Shown here one piece after another: positions 25,676 through 35,784 of a stretch of DNA of 64,000 nucleotides. Below the pieces are notes generated by a model. The model was not told the DNA's origin. It did no database searches and saw only the letters and a program-made list of their open reading frames with translations. Numbering within the stretch: position 1 is the stretch's first letter; the number at the start of each line of letters is the position of its first letter. This stretch comes from Paenibacillus silvae (GTDB lineage: Bacteria > Bacillota > Bacilli > Paenibacillales > Paenibacillaceae), in contig NZ_BMFU01000014.1 in NCBI RefSeq assembly GCF_014639235.1, positions 1 through 64,000 on the forward strand, in the 5' to 3' direction. The position numbers and the translations under genes were made by a program.

Positions 25676-27805
25676 ATGAGCGGAACAGCAGATACGGAAC
25701 AAGCGTTGTCCAAATTAGTGGTAAAAGAAACCCAGTGCCCTTATTGCAGCGTGCAGTGCAAGATGTCGGTGGAAGAGCTGGCTGCGCCTGTTGCTGGTCA
25801 GAGACGTGCGGAGTACGCGGTTCAAGGCTTGCCAAACAAGGCTTCACAAGGTCGCTTGTGTGTAAAGGGCCTGAATGCTCATCAGCAGGTATTCAGTTCC
25901 GAGCGATTGATGCAGCCGCTTATCCGCCGCCAGGGGGAATTGCAGCCGTGCTCTTGGGATGAGGCACTTCAGACCATTGCGGATCGTGTGCAGCAGCTTC
26001 AGCATACTTATGGGCCAGATACCGTTGGTGTATACGGAGGTGGATCATTAACAAATGAAACGGCCTATCTGCTTGGCAAATTCGCCCGGGTTGCGCTTGG
26101 CACCAAGTACATTGATTATAATGGCCGTTTCTGCATGTCAGCTGCCGCTTCTGCTGGCAGTAAAGTTTTCGGGATCGACCGCGGTTTAACCTTCCCGCTG
26201 TCGGACATTCCCAAGGCCGAATGTATTATTCTGGCGGGCACGAATATAGCCGAGTGTCAGCCGACACTGCTGCCTTATTTTAACGAGGCCAAAGAGAACG
26301 GAGCATTGATCATCGTCATTGATCCTCGCAAGACGGCAACCGCTGCGATTGCTGATCTTCACTTGCAGGTGAAGCCTGGTATGGATGCACTCTTGGCTGA
26401 TGCGATGCTGAAGGTGATCATGGAGGCAGATTTGGTGGATTCCGCGTTTGTTAAACAACGAACCAGTGGATATGAACAGCTGGCGCAGCAGATGGGAAAT
26501 TTGCAGCTTGAACAGGCTGCGACCGCGTGCGAGGTTGAACTGGACATGATAAGGCAGGCCGCGATCGCTTTCGGAAATGCACAAACGGGCATGATTATGA
26601 CTGCACGCGGGGTGGAGCAGCAAACGGATGGACATATGGCTGTTCGCCGTTTTCTGAATCTGGTGCTGGCAACTGGAAAAATCGGAAGAACAGGCTGTGG
26701 ATATGGTGCAGTTACCGGGCAAGGAAATGGGCAGGGAGGACGAGAGCATGGGCAGAAGGCGGATCAGCTGCCAGGATATCGTTCTATAGAAAATGCGGAG
26801 GATCGGGCCTATATAGCGTCGGTTTGGGGTGTAGAACCCGAGGCTTTGCCGGGTAAAGGTGTATCGGCTTATGAGATGATGGAACGCATTCATGAACAGC
26901 ATATTCGTGCCTTGCTCGTTATGGGCTCCAACCCGGTCGTTTCTAACCCCAACGTTCGTCTGGTGGAGGAAGGGCTGCGCAAGCTTGATTTGCTGGTCGT
27001 AGCAGATATGTTTTTGTCCGAAACAGCCCGGTTGGCGGATATTGTTTTGCCAGTAACGGCCTATATGGAGAATGAGGGTACACTTACGAATCTGGAGGGC
27101 CGTGTTCTTCTGCGGGAACAGGGGAGAGCTGCACCGGGAGAGACATTGGATGACTGGGTTATTTTATGCCGAATTGCAACGAAGCTGGGCAAGGGCTCGG
27201 GGTTTGATTTCGATAAGGCGGAGGATATTTTCAATGAGTTACGAGTGGCAAGCCGTGGTGGTAAGGCAGATTATTATGGCATTACCTATGAGCGTCTGCG
27301 TAAGGAGCAGGGGGTGTACTGGCCCTGTCCTTCTGCGGAGCATCAAGGAGAGGGCTTATTGTTCCGCGAACGATTCGCTCATACTGACGGAAAGGCTGCA
27401 TTTACGTTGGGCTCAAGTCTAGGCTGGGACGATGTTTCAGATGAATATCCCCTGATTCTGACGAATGGGAGAATTCTTCCTCATTATCTGACGGGTGTAC
27501 AGACTCGCAGAAGTCCGGCTCTATCCGCTCGCGAGGTGGAGAACTTTGTGGAGCTGCATCCGGCAACAGCAGCTCGTCACCGCATTCGTGACGGTGAATG
27601 GGTAGAGATCACGTCTGCTTATGGGACATTCACTGTACGTTCCCGAATCAGGGAGTCCATCCGGAATGATACCTTGTTTGTACCTATGCACTGGGGTGGT
27701 ATTCAGAATGTGAACCGGGCAACAAGGCCGGAACTGGACCCCGTTTGCCGCATGCCTGGATTCAAGACAGCCGCGGTCAGGATTCAACCGTTGCGTCTGG
27801 TATGA
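25676..27805 (+). CDS. nasC: Assimilatory nitrate reductase catalytic subunit
   Basis: A 709-aa cytosolic molybdopterin oxidoreductase that reduces nitrate to nitrite. The N-terminal [4Fe-4S] ligands are CPYCSVQC (residues ~19-26) and the later GRLCVKG Cys (~60). The Mo-bis-MGD domains follow: YGGGSLTNETAYLLGKFAR, YNGRFCMSAAASAG, AGTNIAEC, GYGAVTGQGNGQGGREHGQKADQLPGYR, and the MGD-binding C-terminal domain (LTNGRILPHYLTGVQTRRSP ... HWGG). The length equals B. subtilis NasC (about 710 aa). GGGGGAAG precedes the ATG. It follows nasB by 36 bp and the operon ends at a terminator. Nitrite reductase genes are not in the window. Confidence 0.94.
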   Translation: MSGTADTEQALSKLVVKETQCPYCSVQCKMSVEELAAPVAGQRRAEYAVQGLPNKASQGRLCVKGLNAHQQVFSSERLMQPLIRRQGELQPCSWDEALQTIADRVQQLQHTYGPDTVGVYGGGSLTNETAYLLGKFARVALGTKYIDYNGRFCMSAAASAGSKVFGIDRGLTFPLSDIPKAECIILAGTNIAECQPTLLPYFNEAKENGALIIVIDPRKTATAAIADLHLQVKPGMDALLADAMLKVIMEADLVDSAFVKQRTSGYEQLAQQMGNLQLEQAATACEVELDMIRQAAIAFGNAQTGMIMTARGVEQQTDGHMAVRRFLNLVLATGKIGRTGCGYGAVTGQGNGQGGREHGQKADQLPGYRSIENAEDRAYIASVWGVEPEALPGKGVSAYEMMERIHEQHIRALLVMGSNPVVSNPNVRLVEEGLRKLDLLVVADMFLSETARLADIVLPVTAYMENEGTLTNLEGRVLLREQGRAAPGETLDDWVILCRIATKLGKGSGFDFDKAEDIFNELRVASRGGKADYYGITYERLRKEQGVYWPCPSAEHQGEGLLFRERFAHTDGKAAFTLGSSLGWDDVSDEYPLILTNGRILPHYLTGVQTRRSPALSAREVENFVELHPATAARHRIRDGEWVEITSAYGTFTVRSRIRESIRNDTLFVPMHWGGIQNVNRATRPELDPVCRMPGFKTAAVRIQPLRLV

Positions 27806-27863
27806 TACGCTCCAGCGGAAAAACGGTATTAAAATGCGCGAATATCATGTTAGGCGCTTCCGA

Positions 27864-27903
27864 GCTGCTCATCCCTGATTATGCAGGGGGAGTGGCTTTT
27901 TGC
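27864..27903 (+). terminator. Terminator after nasBC
   Basis: GCTGCTCATCCCTG pairs imperfectly with CAGGGGGAGTGGC, followed by TTTTTGCGTTTT. The following gap up to 28130 shows no further gene. Confidence 0.7.
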
Positions 27904-28130
27904 GTTTTATGCGCAAATATGTACTAGTTCGCAGGTTCCATGTAAACATGATTATGGGCTCATGAAAGAGACTTATATTTTCGTTATGATGTTCATCAGG
28001 GGTACATATGTACGCATTTCGTTTGTTTTGAACTGTCCGGATTTCGGATATTCATTTAGGGTTTTACAGGTTGCATGCAGCTGGTTTAAATTGGATTTGT
28101 GCAGCATTCGATGAAGGGAGGCACATTTCG

Positions 28131-28550
28131 TTGAATATATGGGTTACGGTAAAAAGTTTGGGGAAACGCAAGCCGGCTCTTGCCAGACAAGCAGTTGTAC
28201 TTCCGGAAACAACCTGCACCCTTCGGCTTCTTATCGAAAACATGGTCGAAGTGCAGGTGCAAGCTTTCGAGGATAGAAAAAATACTTCGTCCATGCTTGC
28301 TTATCTGATGCCGGAGGAGATCGGGGCTCAGGGCGCTGCGGGCAAGGTTGCTTTTGGAACGGTAAACGGTGAGGGTATTCCTGATCTGGCAGAGGCGAAG
28401 GAAGCCGCGATACTGGCATATGAAGACGGACTTTACAAAGTATTTCTGAATGAGCGGGAGCTCGAAGCGCTGGATGAGCCGCTGACGATTGAGGATGGAG
28501 CTGATGTGGCCTTTATTCGTTTTACGATGTTAGCTGGACGTTTGTGGTAG
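28131..28550 (+). CDS. Small protein with beta-grasp-like C-terminus, paired with DUF4132 gene
   Basis: About 139 aa, no named family I can assign. The N-terminus LNIWVTVKSLGKRKP and a Thr/Leu-rich helix could form a beta-beta-alpha start. The C-terminus (YKVFLNERELEALDEPL, then IEDGADVAFIRFTMLAGRLW) resembles the end of MoaD/ThiS-type ubiquitin-like proteins, where a G-D-x-V-x-x-I strand precedes the tail. It does not end in GG, so it is not an obvious sulfur carrier. The TTG start is chosen because AAGGGAGG lies nine bases upstream; the upstream ATG has none. It precedes the giant DUF4132 gene by 31 bp, so they are probably one operon. Confidence 0.7.
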   Translation: MNIWVTVKSLGKRKPALARQAVVLPETTCTLRLLIENMVEVQVQAFEDRKNTSSMLAYLMPEEIGAQGAAGKVAFGTVNGEGIPDLAEAKEAAILAYEDGLYKVFLNERELEALDEPLTIEDGADVAFIRFTMLAGRLW

Positions 28551-28581
28551 GAAGAAGCAGGATGACAAGGAGGAGAACAGA

Positions 28582-31500
28582 ATGAATCAGGAAGATCAGG
28601 TACAAACGTATATTGAAGGATTGCAGCAGAAAGCAGGTGCTTTTACCGGACCGCAGCTGGAATTGTCGAAATATATCATCACCTTGGCAGAGTCAACGTA
28701 TTTGCGTGGGGATGAAGAGAGTTATTTCAATGCGGAAAGACTGCTGGTCAGTCTCGCATTGGAGAAGCAGCAGCCTCTGTTTCAGCCTATTATTGAAGTG
28801 CTGGAGCACCTGACCGATGATTCGTTTGTTGCCCGATTCCGTTATATTGCCGAAGGCGCAACGCTCTATCCTTACAGCACCAGCTACGAACGCCGGCCTT
28901 TCCGGACTTCCGATCCAAGGCAACATGTCGTTCATGTGCTGCGGAAGCTGCTCGGTTTATTTCGCATGGAGGCCAGAGGTTTACACTTGATGGATTACCT
29001 GACCCTTCGTGAGCAGGATAAGTTTAATCTGTATGAATACCGTAGTGTGCTGCCGGATTGTATTGCCTATGAACTGGATCATCATAATGCTGAAGTCAAG
29101 CAGGCGCTGCACGACATAATTTACGGGGATAACCAGGCTGCATTGCTGACAGGTGAAATGATCAAGGGCATGCTCATGAGCGAGCAGACGGATGCTTATC
29201 ATATGATCGGTGAGCTCTTGATTGCGGCGAGACTGCAGGAGGGACTGCGCCAGAGCATTGTGGAACGCATGGACGAAGGGACGCTTGAAGCGTATATTTA
29301 CATATTAAAAATAATTCTGGACAACAACCTGACCCGGTTCAGTTCTGTCGTTAGAGCTTTGGGGGTATGGACCGGACTCGGGCTTGAAGCTGTGAACCAG
29401 CGTGTAGTGTCTCAACTGGCCGAACAGGCGTACGAGGCACTTGTTCATGAGGAAGTTCGCGAGGCATGGCGGCAGGAGAAAAATGCGAACAAACTATACA
29501 TCAGCCTGTGGGCTACAGCTGTTATTGAAGAGAATGATCTTCAAAGCAAAATTGGTGAGATTATGGATCAGGGTGAACTGTATCAGAAAATTGTAGCACA
29601 GTATATTCTGGCTAACAGCCAGCACTTGGGACTTCGTCTTGCGATGGCGCGCAAAACACTGAATGTGCAAGATATTGAATTGATTCACTGGGTCGTGCAA
29701 AATTATACGGCGGCGTACACGCACAACTGGAGCTTTGAAGAGGGAGAGCACCAGCGCAGCGTGTATGTGCCTCGCTGGGATGTGCTTGAAGATAAAGAGG
29801 CACGCCGTCATGACTTTGATTCGTTTAAAGAGATGCTGGATTTCATTCCAAAGGGTGGGGCAAGCGGACCTTCCAGAGTGCTGGATTATGTTCAATATCG
29901 AATCGGAACAGATGACGTAATCAAGAAAATGTTATATCTGGCCGCTTATGATATGGATGCGGACTGGATTGCAGAGGTTATAGCCTTGAAGGATCGGTTA
30001 AGTCCTGAATTACGTGGCGAGCTGTTATCCCAGTTTGTGCAGGAACCTGATAATGAGGTGCAGCGGCAGTTTGTGTTTGAGAGTTTATCCGACAAGAGCA
30101 TCAGCAATCGTGAAAGTGCACTGATCAAAGTAAAACGGCTTTCGCTGATTAGCGAGGAGATACAGCAGATGGAAGCACTGTTGAAGCTCAAAACGGGTTC
30201 TCTTCGACAGAAGGTTATTCAAGTTCTGCTGCTGCAGCCGGTTGAGAAGTTGAAGGACTCGGTTGAGCGTTTACTCCAGGCGAAGAGTGAACTGCAGCGT
30301 TTGGGAGCACTTGAGCTGTTAACGGAGATTCAAGGGGATGAAGCACGAGCAGAGCAATTGGAGCAGCTCAAGCCTTTGGCGGAGCAGTTGGATAAGCCTA
30401 CAGCCAAGGAGCAAAAGCTGCTGGATAAACTGCTTGAAGAAGGCAGCCGCTACACGTCTTCCAATGGATATGGTTTATTTGATCCGAATCGACGTGAACT
30501 GCTGCTGGATGAAGAGCGTGACCACAGTGGCAGTGGCCCGAAGGATATCTTTCGGCTATCGCTGGATAAGATCCAAAGTATTCTGGAAGGCTTGAATGCA
30601 CTGGTTCATGAACACAGGGATCATGAGTATGTTGTGGAGTATTATGCGGGGTACAGAGATACACTGCTTGTCGGAGCCAGTCTGCGCTCAATGGTTCCTT
30701 ATGCAGAACGATCCAAAATAAAAGAACTGGACCAATTTCCGCTGCCTGAAGTGTGGAAGCAGTATTTTGAGCAGAGTGGGCTCACGAATATGGAGCTGCT
30801 GCAGTTGTATGTAGAATTACAGCTAGGCAAGCTGAATAGCAAACTGAATGAACATTACTCCTTCTACGTCAACCAGTATGAGTATGAGGAATTAAGGAAG
30901 ATTTCGCTGCTGGAGGGTTGGCGCAAAACATTTGCAGAGCAGATTTACCCAATCAACGAGATGATCAAGCTGCATGAAATGATGGAAGCTCTTCCGTATA
31001 AGCTTCAGGTTCAAGCTCTGATCTCGGCGGCGTTTCTGGATTGTGATTCAAGCGAGATTTTTGAGGCTTCTGAGAGAGCGTGGGCTTCAATTATCTCTAG
31101 CATGCCAGCTGAGCAGTTGGCGAAGGAAACGGGTATGCTGCACATTCTGACAGGTCCGTGGAATTATATTGTGAAGAACAACGTATACGACAATGACAGT
31201 TTCAAACGTTTTTTCCAGACAGCCTATCAATTCTCACATCTTGTGGAGCCTTACCATCCATTATCACTGCTGTCACTGGACGATTTCCTGCGTGCATATC
31301 AGTTAGAGCTGATTGATGATCAGGAAATATATCGGCAGCTGCTGATGGGACATCATCGTTTTGTCTTCATCCGTGACATGACATCGGCTCGTACAGAGCG
31401 TATTCAAGATGATCCGAAGCTGATGCATCTGCGGGATACTGCCGTGAATCGCATTCTGGAGATTGAGCTGACGCGGGGAGAATTGTCCACCGAAGTAAGC

Positions 31501-33552
31501 GGGCTTGCGATGAAGCTGGAACGAATCGAGGGCATGGAGCATTGGGTACATCTGGTTTCTGCGATGGATCAGGATACTTTTGTGCGTGGTTATATCTATA
31601 GCTATGGGGACAATACGACTCGTAAAGAAACGTTCAGTTACCTGATTAAACATTGTTATCCTCGGGCTGGGGAAGATGAGCTGCTGCTGGGCGAATTGAT
31701 CCGGAAGTACCCGTTTAACGAGAAAAAGCTGCTGGAGGCAGCGATGTATGCGCCTCAATGGATGGAGCTGGTAGCGAGACATCTCGGCTGGGAAGGGCTT
31801 CGTAGTGCTGCATGGTATTTCCATGCGCATATTAACGAACAGTTTACCGCGGAAAAGGAAACCATTGTGGCACATTACTCGCCAATCCCTGCACAAGATT
31901 TTAATGATGGAGCCTTTGATATTGCCTGGTTTGAAGAAGCCTATGCAGCAGTGGGGGAAGAACGTTTCAATCTGCTGTACGATTGTGCCAAGTACATCTC
32001 CGGCGGGGCTAATCATCGCAGATCACAATTGTTCGCTGATGCTGCGCTGGGCAAGCTGGACCTGAAGGAAATGCGCGATTCCGTTGCAGACAAGCGCAAC
32101 AAGGATCATTTATTGACCTATAGCTTGATTCCACTAGCTGAAGATCGGGATCAGGATTTACGTGAGCGGTACGACTTTATTCAGAAATTCCTGATGCAGA
32201 GCAAGCAGTTCGGGGCGCAGCGCCGTGCGAGCGAAGGGCTGGCGTCCCAGATTGCACTTGGCAATCTTGCACGTAATGCAGGTTATGCCGATGTGACACG
32301 CCTTATGTGGGATATGGAGGCTCGCAAGCTGGATGAGATGAAATCTTATTTCGAACCTCATGCACTTGATGAAGATACGACGGCACATCTCGTTATTGAT
32401 GATGAGGGCCAGTCGGATCTGGTTATTGTCAGCAAATGCAAAACGCTGAAATCTGTGCCGGCACGATTCAAAAAAGATGGTTACATTGCAGAACTGAAAG
32501 AGTTGAAGTCTGATCTGGCTGATCAATACCGCCGGGCCAAGCAGGAGCTGGAGCGCTCCATGAACGCAGGTACGGCTTTTACCTGTCAGGAGATTGCCAA
32601 TCTGATGAACAATCCAGTGATCCAGCCGCTGATAAAAACATTGATCTTCCAATCGGGCGCGCAGCTTGGAAGATTTGACGCGCAGACTAATGGATTGATT
32701 GCTCCAGGGACAGAGGAAGTCGCTTATACTCTGAAGAAAGGGGATCAGCTGTTGATTGCCCATCCACTGCATTTGTATCAGAGCGGCAACTGGAGCGAGT
32801 TCCAGAGAGAACTGTTCGATCGTCAGGAGCGTCAGCCGTTCAAGCAGGTTTTCCGTGAACTCTATTTGCCGAACGAGGATGAGCTTGCACAAGGAACGGT
32901 ATCCCGCAGGTATGCCGGTTATCAGATTCAGCCGAACAAAACGGCCAGCTTGCTGAAAAGCCGTCAGTGGACCGTAAGTTATGAAGAGGGATTGCAAAAG
33001 GTAAGTTATGAGTATAACTTGATTGCTAATCTCTATGCGATGGCGGACTGGTTCTCTCCGGCTGATACAGAAGCCCCTACACTGGAAACGGTGCAATTCT
33101 ATGATCGCCGCACGTATAAACCTGTGGAATTAAAGGATGTTCCGCCCGTATTCTTCTCCGAGGTTATGCGTGATGTTGATCTGGTCGTCAGCATTGCTCA
33201 TGTAGGCGGTGTTGATCCAGAGGCAAGCCTTACAACGATCGAGATGCGTCATGTCATTGTGAACGAATCCTTGCGTCTGCTCAAAATCAACAATGTGCGT
33301 CTGGATGGCAATTATGCACGTATCGACGGTAATCTGGGCGAATATGCTGTTCATTTGGGAAGCGGCAATGTCTTCAAGCAGGCATCAGGTGCATTGCACA
33401 TTGTGCCAGTGCACAGCCAGCATCGCGGACGAATTTTCCTGCCGTTTTTGGATGAAGATCCAAGAACAGCCGAGATTTTGTCCAAGATCGTTCTGTTATC
33501 AGAGGATCAAAAAATTAAAGATCCGCAGATTCTTGCTCAGCTGCAGCACTAA
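28582..33552 (+). CDS. Giant DUF4132 domain protein
   Basis: A 1656-aa, mostly helical cytosolic protein without signal peptide or membrane segments. The first ~1100 residues look like long helical repeats (HEAT-like runs of EALLKLKTGSLRQKVIQVLLL and similar). The later part holds the DUF4132 region (about 1250-1480: PARFKKDGYIAELKELKSDLADQYRRAK onward). A compact C-terminal domain (about 1530-1650: FFSEVMRDVDLVVSIAHVGGVDPEAS, FLPFLDEDPRTAEILSKIVLLSEDQKIKDP) follows. Relatives include E. coli YehI and the MolR group, of unclear function. AGGAGG precedes the ATG. It is downstream of the small beta-grasp-like gene and ends at a terminator. Being next to a molybdoenzyme may be chance. Confidence 0.85.
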   Translation: MNQEDQVQTYIEGLQQKAGAFTGPQLELSKYIITLAESTYLRGDEESYFNAERLLVSLALEKQQPLFQPIIEVLEHLTDDSFVARFRYIAEGATLYPYSTSYERRPFRTSDPRQHVVHVLRKLLGLFRMEARGLHLMDYLTLREQDKFNLYEYRSVLPDCIAYELDHHNAEVKQALHDIIYGDNQAALLTGEMIKGMLMSEQTDAYHMIGELLIAARLQEGLRQSIVERMDEGTLEAYIYILKIILDNNLTRFSSVVRALGVWTGLGLEAVNQRVVSQLAEQAYEALVHEEVREAWRQEKNANKLYISLWATAVIEENDLQSKIGEIMDQGELYQKIVAQYILANSQHLGLRLAMARKTLNVQDIELIHWVVQNYTAAYTHNWSFEEGEHQRSVYVPRWDVLEDKEARRHDFDSFKEMLDFIPKGGASGPSRVLDYVQYRIGTDDVIKKMLYLAAYDMDADWIAEVIALKDRLSPELRGELLSQFVQEPDNEVQRQFVFESLSDKSISNRESALIKVKRLSLISEEIQQMEALLKLKTGSLRQKVIQVLLLQPVEKLKDSVERLLQAKSELQRLGALELLTEIQGDEARAEQLEQLKPLAEQLDKPTAKEQKLLDKLLEEGSRYTSSNGYGLFDPNRRELLLDEERDHSGSGPKDIFRLSLDKIQSILEGLNALVHEHRDHEYVVEYYAGYRDTLLVGASLRSMVPYAERSKIKELDQFPLPEVWKQYFEQSGLTNMELLQLYVELQLGKLNSKLNEHYSFYVNQYEYEELRKISLLEGWRKTFAEQIYPINEMIKLHEMMEALPYKLQVQALISAAFLDCDSSEIFEASERAWASIISSMPAEQLAKETGMLHILTGPWNYIVKNNVYDNDSFKRFFQTAYQFSHLVEPYHPLSLLSLDDFLRAYQLELIDDQEIYRQLLMGHHRFVFIRDMTSARTERIQDDPKLMHLRDTAVNRILEIELTRGELSTEVSGLAMKLERIEGMEHWVHLVSAMDQDTFVRGYIYSYGDNTTRKETFSYLIKHCYPRAGEDELLLGELIRKYPFNEKKLLEAAMYAPQWMELVARHLGWEGLRSAAWYFHAHINEQFTAEKETIVAHYSPIPAQDFNDGAFDIAWFEEAYAAVGEERFNLLYDCAKYISGGANHRRSQLFADAALGKLDLKEMRDSVADKRNKDHLLTYSLIPLAEDRDQDLRERYDFIQKFLMQSKQFGAQRRASEGLASQIALGNLARNAGYADVTRLMWDMEARKLDEMKSYFEPHALDEDTTAHLVIDDEGQSDLVIVSKCKTLKSVPARFKKDGYIAELKELKSDLADQYRRAKQELERSMNAGTAFTCQEIANLMNNPVIQPLIKTLIFQSGAQLGRFDAQTNGLIAPGTEEVAYTLKKGDQLLIAHPLHLYQSGNWSEFQRELFDRQERQPFKQVFRELYLPNEDELAQGTVSRRYAGYQIQPNKTASLLKSRQWTVSYEEGLQKVSYEYNLIANLYAMADWFSPADTEAPTLETVQFYDRRTYKPVELKDVPPVFFSEVMRDVDLVVSIAHVGGVDPEASLTTIEMRHVIVNESLRLLKINNVRLDGNYARIDGNLGEYAVHLGSGNVFKQASGALHIVPVHSQHRGRIFLPFLDEDPRTAEILSKIVLLSEDQKIKDPQILAQLQH

Positions 33553-33573
33553 TTATACACATGTAGTAAGGAA

Positions 33574-33600
33574 AGGCCGTCTCGAATGAGGCGGTTTTTC
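33574..33600 (+). terminator. Intrinsic terminator after the DUF4132 gene
   Basis: CCGTCTC-GAAT-GAGGCGG followed by TTTTTC. Confidence 0.8.
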
Positions 33601-33818
33601 TGGTTAAGGACGGCAGGTGTGATGAGCAAGATCGGATCAGTTGATACGTGATGTTATGACAATGCTGGTGAATTGCAGATGCCCTATACATACTGGATAT
33701 GGTAAAATGTACAAAGGTCCAAGGATGTAAAATGATTGCATCATGAAGTCGATCATGAATATGACCGGGAGTTTGTGCCTAACTACATGTGACTTGATAA
33801 AGGAGAGTGAATTACATC

Positions 33819-34271
33819 ATGTTAATGGTACCCTATCGGGAGCAGGATCACGCCAAATTGGTAGCAATCTGGGAGCGTGCTGTTCGAGCTACACATACAT
33901 TTCTGGAGGAGCATCACATTCTATTTTATAAACAAATGGTGAGTGAGGTTTTGGAGCAAGAGCAAGTTGAAGTCTGGGAAGTGCTGGATGCTGAGCAGGA
34001 GCCAATGGGGTTCATTGGTCTGGATAACAGCTTCATTGAAATGTTGTTTGTAGATGAGCATTTTCAGGGACAAGGCGTAGGTAAATTTCTAGTCTTTCAA
34101 ACGATGAAGATGAAAGGCACCGAGCTTAGAGTAGATGTCAATGAGCAGAATGAAGGAGCCGCCCGCTTCTATGCGAAGATGGGATTCGTGCAGATCGGTC
34201 GGTCGGAGCTGGATGGTTCCGGTAATCCGTTTCCGCTGCTGCATCTCGAAATGAAGCGGACAGGTGGCTAG
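33819..34271 (+). CDS. GNAT family N-acetyltransferase (YjaB-like)
   Basis: About 150 aa, an acetyl-CoA-dependent acetyltransferase of unknown substrate. The acetyl-CoA motif A is FVDEHFQGQGVGKFLV (QGQGVG) near residues 80-95, preceded by FIGLDNSFIEMLFV and followed by VDVNEQNEGAARFYAKMGF, the GNAT motif B. It resembles E. coli YjaB. The ATG at 33819 is twelve bases after AAAGGAGA; a GTG at 33807 overlaps that site and is less likely. It stands alone and ends before a bidirectional terminator. Confidence 0.87.
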   Translation: MLMVPYREQDHAKLVAIWERAVRATHTFLEEHHILFYKQMVSEVLEQEQVEVWEVLDAEQEPMGFIGLDNSFIEMLFVDEHFQGQGVGKFLVFQTMKMKGTELRVDVNEQNEGAARFYAKMGFVQIGRSELDGSGNPFPLLHLEMKRTGG

Positions 34272-34334
34272 ATGCTTGATTTTCATAATGTTCCGGTGAA
34301 GAGATTCATTCCGTTATCCTGCTGGTGACAGGCT

Positions 34335-34385
34335 AAAAACCCCCGGCGGTGGCTCCTGAAATAGGAGACACTTCCGGGGGTTTTG
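34335..34385. terminator. Bidirectional terminator
   Basis: AAAACCCCCGG...CTCCT/AGGAG...CCGGGGGTTTT: a long stem with A and T runs, between the GNAT gene and the convergent FNT gene. Confidence 0.85.
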
Positions 34386-34447
34386 GTTTGGCTTACCTGT
34401 CAGATGCGGTCATTGGACCAGGCGAGAGGGAGGGTATTTTTTCAAAA

Positions 34448-35236
34448 TCAATGTGTCTCATCGTCCAGAAACGGTTTGTTCACTGCATAATACATAAAGC
34501 CCATCAGCAGCACGCCGCCCACCAGATTGCCCAAAGTCACTGGCACCAGGTTGTGAATTACACCGCCAAACGAGATGGTTCCCGGGTGATTCAACACAAG
34601 CGCAATTGCAAACGTACACATATTCGCGATGCTGTGCTCATAGCCGGAGATGAAAAAGCAAAAAACAAAGAGCATCATGGCAAACATTTTGGCACCGTTT
34701 TCCTTCATGAACATCGGAACGAAAAAGGCCAGGCATACCAGCCAGTTACAGAGAATGCCGCGGAAAAAGAGCTGCATCGCTGGCGCTTCCATCTTGTGCT
34801 CAACCACACTCAGCAAGAAACCGTTAACCTGTGCCGAATCAAACAGTCCCGTCAGATAGATCAGCAGGGCAAACACGGCCGCACCCATCAAATTTCCGCT
34901 ATAGCTCGCAATCCACAGTTTAACGACTTCGAACCAGCGCAGCTTTTTGCGCAGTGCCGCATAGGTGTAATAGAAGGTGTTGCCTGTGAACAGGTCGCCG
35001 CCGCCGTAAGCAATCAGGATAATTGCTGCACCGAAGGTGATCGCTGCCATAGGGTATGTAAACGGGGAATTCTCCATATAGAAGAAATTTCCCGTCTTGA
35101 ACGCGACAATCACGCCGAAGCCGATAAACATGCTGGCCAGCATGGAGCGCGCCAAATATCGAAGCAGGCTTTGTTTATAGATTTTGTGTTTCTTCAGAGC
35201 AAGCTGCTCCACACCGCGTAAACCTTCCGTTTCCAT
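34448..35236 (-). CDS. Formate/nitrite transporter family channel
   Basis: About 262 aa with six hydrophobic segments, a pentameric FNT channel for formate, nitrite or a related small anion. Typical family stretches are GGGDLFTGNTFYYTYAALRKKLRW, GNLMGAAVFALLIYLTG, RGILCNWLVCLAFFVPMF and the conserved SGYEHSIANM with the central His. The nearby nitrate genes make nitrite plausible, but formate cannot be excluded. The ATG at 35236 is six bases from AGGAGG; the one just before (35239) is only three away. Confidence 0.88.
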   Translation of the reverse strand: METEGLRGVEQLALKKHKIYKQSLLRYLARSMLASMFIGFGVIVAFKTGNFFYMENSPFTYPMAAITFGAAIILIAYGGGDLFTGNTFYYTYAALRKKLRWFEVVKLWIASYSGNLMGAAVFALLIYLTGLFDSAQVNGFLLSVVEHKMEAPAMQLFFRGILCNWLVCLAFFVPMFMKENGAKMFAMMLFVFCFFISGYEHSIANMCTFAIALVLNHPGTISFGGVIHNLVPVTLGNLVGGVLLMGFMYYAVNKPFLDDETH

Positions 35237-35370
35237 CATTCGCCTCCTGTATGTAATAAATCATCTAGGGCTGTCCTGAAATGCGCTTCCTTCAGCGTTT
35301 TCGCCCTAAGTTTTCTATATTATACCTGTAATTTACTTCAATAGTTCACCGAAATAAAAGAATTTGAAGT

Positions 35371-35784
35371 TTAGGATTGCGGTTTGGGCGCCTCTACGGG
35401 AAAAGGAAACATGCAGCTGCGCCAGATTTCAGCCAGTTGCTCTTCTGTTCGCTCATGCGGAACATGTTCTTCGGCATACGATCGCTCCAGCTTTTCACGC
35501 ATAAAAGCCGCTGCATGGGGATTGGGGCAAGCGTGAAATTTTTGGATGAATTCGCTATTTACATCGATTTCTCTCATTTTGCTTAGTGCACTATTCAATA
35601 ACGGACTGCCCGCGTACAACAATGAGGCGGTCTCTTCGCATTCGAATTTGAGGAAAAGAAGGGCCTTCTGAATGGCATGAATCTCGCCTTGAGTGAGGTA
35701 TACGGCTTGAGTAACCTCCGTCGCCTCTTCTGCCGAGTGTCCTTTAATCGGTTCTGATGAAAGCTGTTTATCGTTGGATTTCAT
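35371..35784 (-). CDS. Small acidic protein, unknown function
   Basis: 137 aa, no family recognised. A polar N-terminal 25 residues are followed by a helical core (TQGEIHAIQKALLFLKFECEETASLLYAG) and a segment rich in His and Glu. It has no signal peptide or membrane segment. It overlaps the upstream HEAT-like gene by 17 nt, so the two are translationally coupled. It lies in a cluster of small minus-strand genes that includes a colicin-immunity-like protein, which hints at a defence or immunity context without proving it. Confidence 0.65.
   Translation of the reverse strand: MKSNDKQLSSEPIKGHSAEEATEVTQAVYLTQGEIHAIQKALLFLKFECEETASLLYAGSPLLNSALSKMREIDVNSEFIQKFHACPNPHAAAFMREKLERSYAEEHVPHERTEEQLAEIWRSCMFPFPVEAPKPQS

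Noticed and set aside
32158..33096. 312-codon minus-strand frame
   Set aside because: Antisense shadow inside the DUF4132 gene; no recognisable domain or ribosome site.
34349..35221. 290-codon open frame on the plus strand
   Set aside because: Antisense to the FNT channel gene and starts inside the bidirectional terminator; composition is that of a shadow frame.
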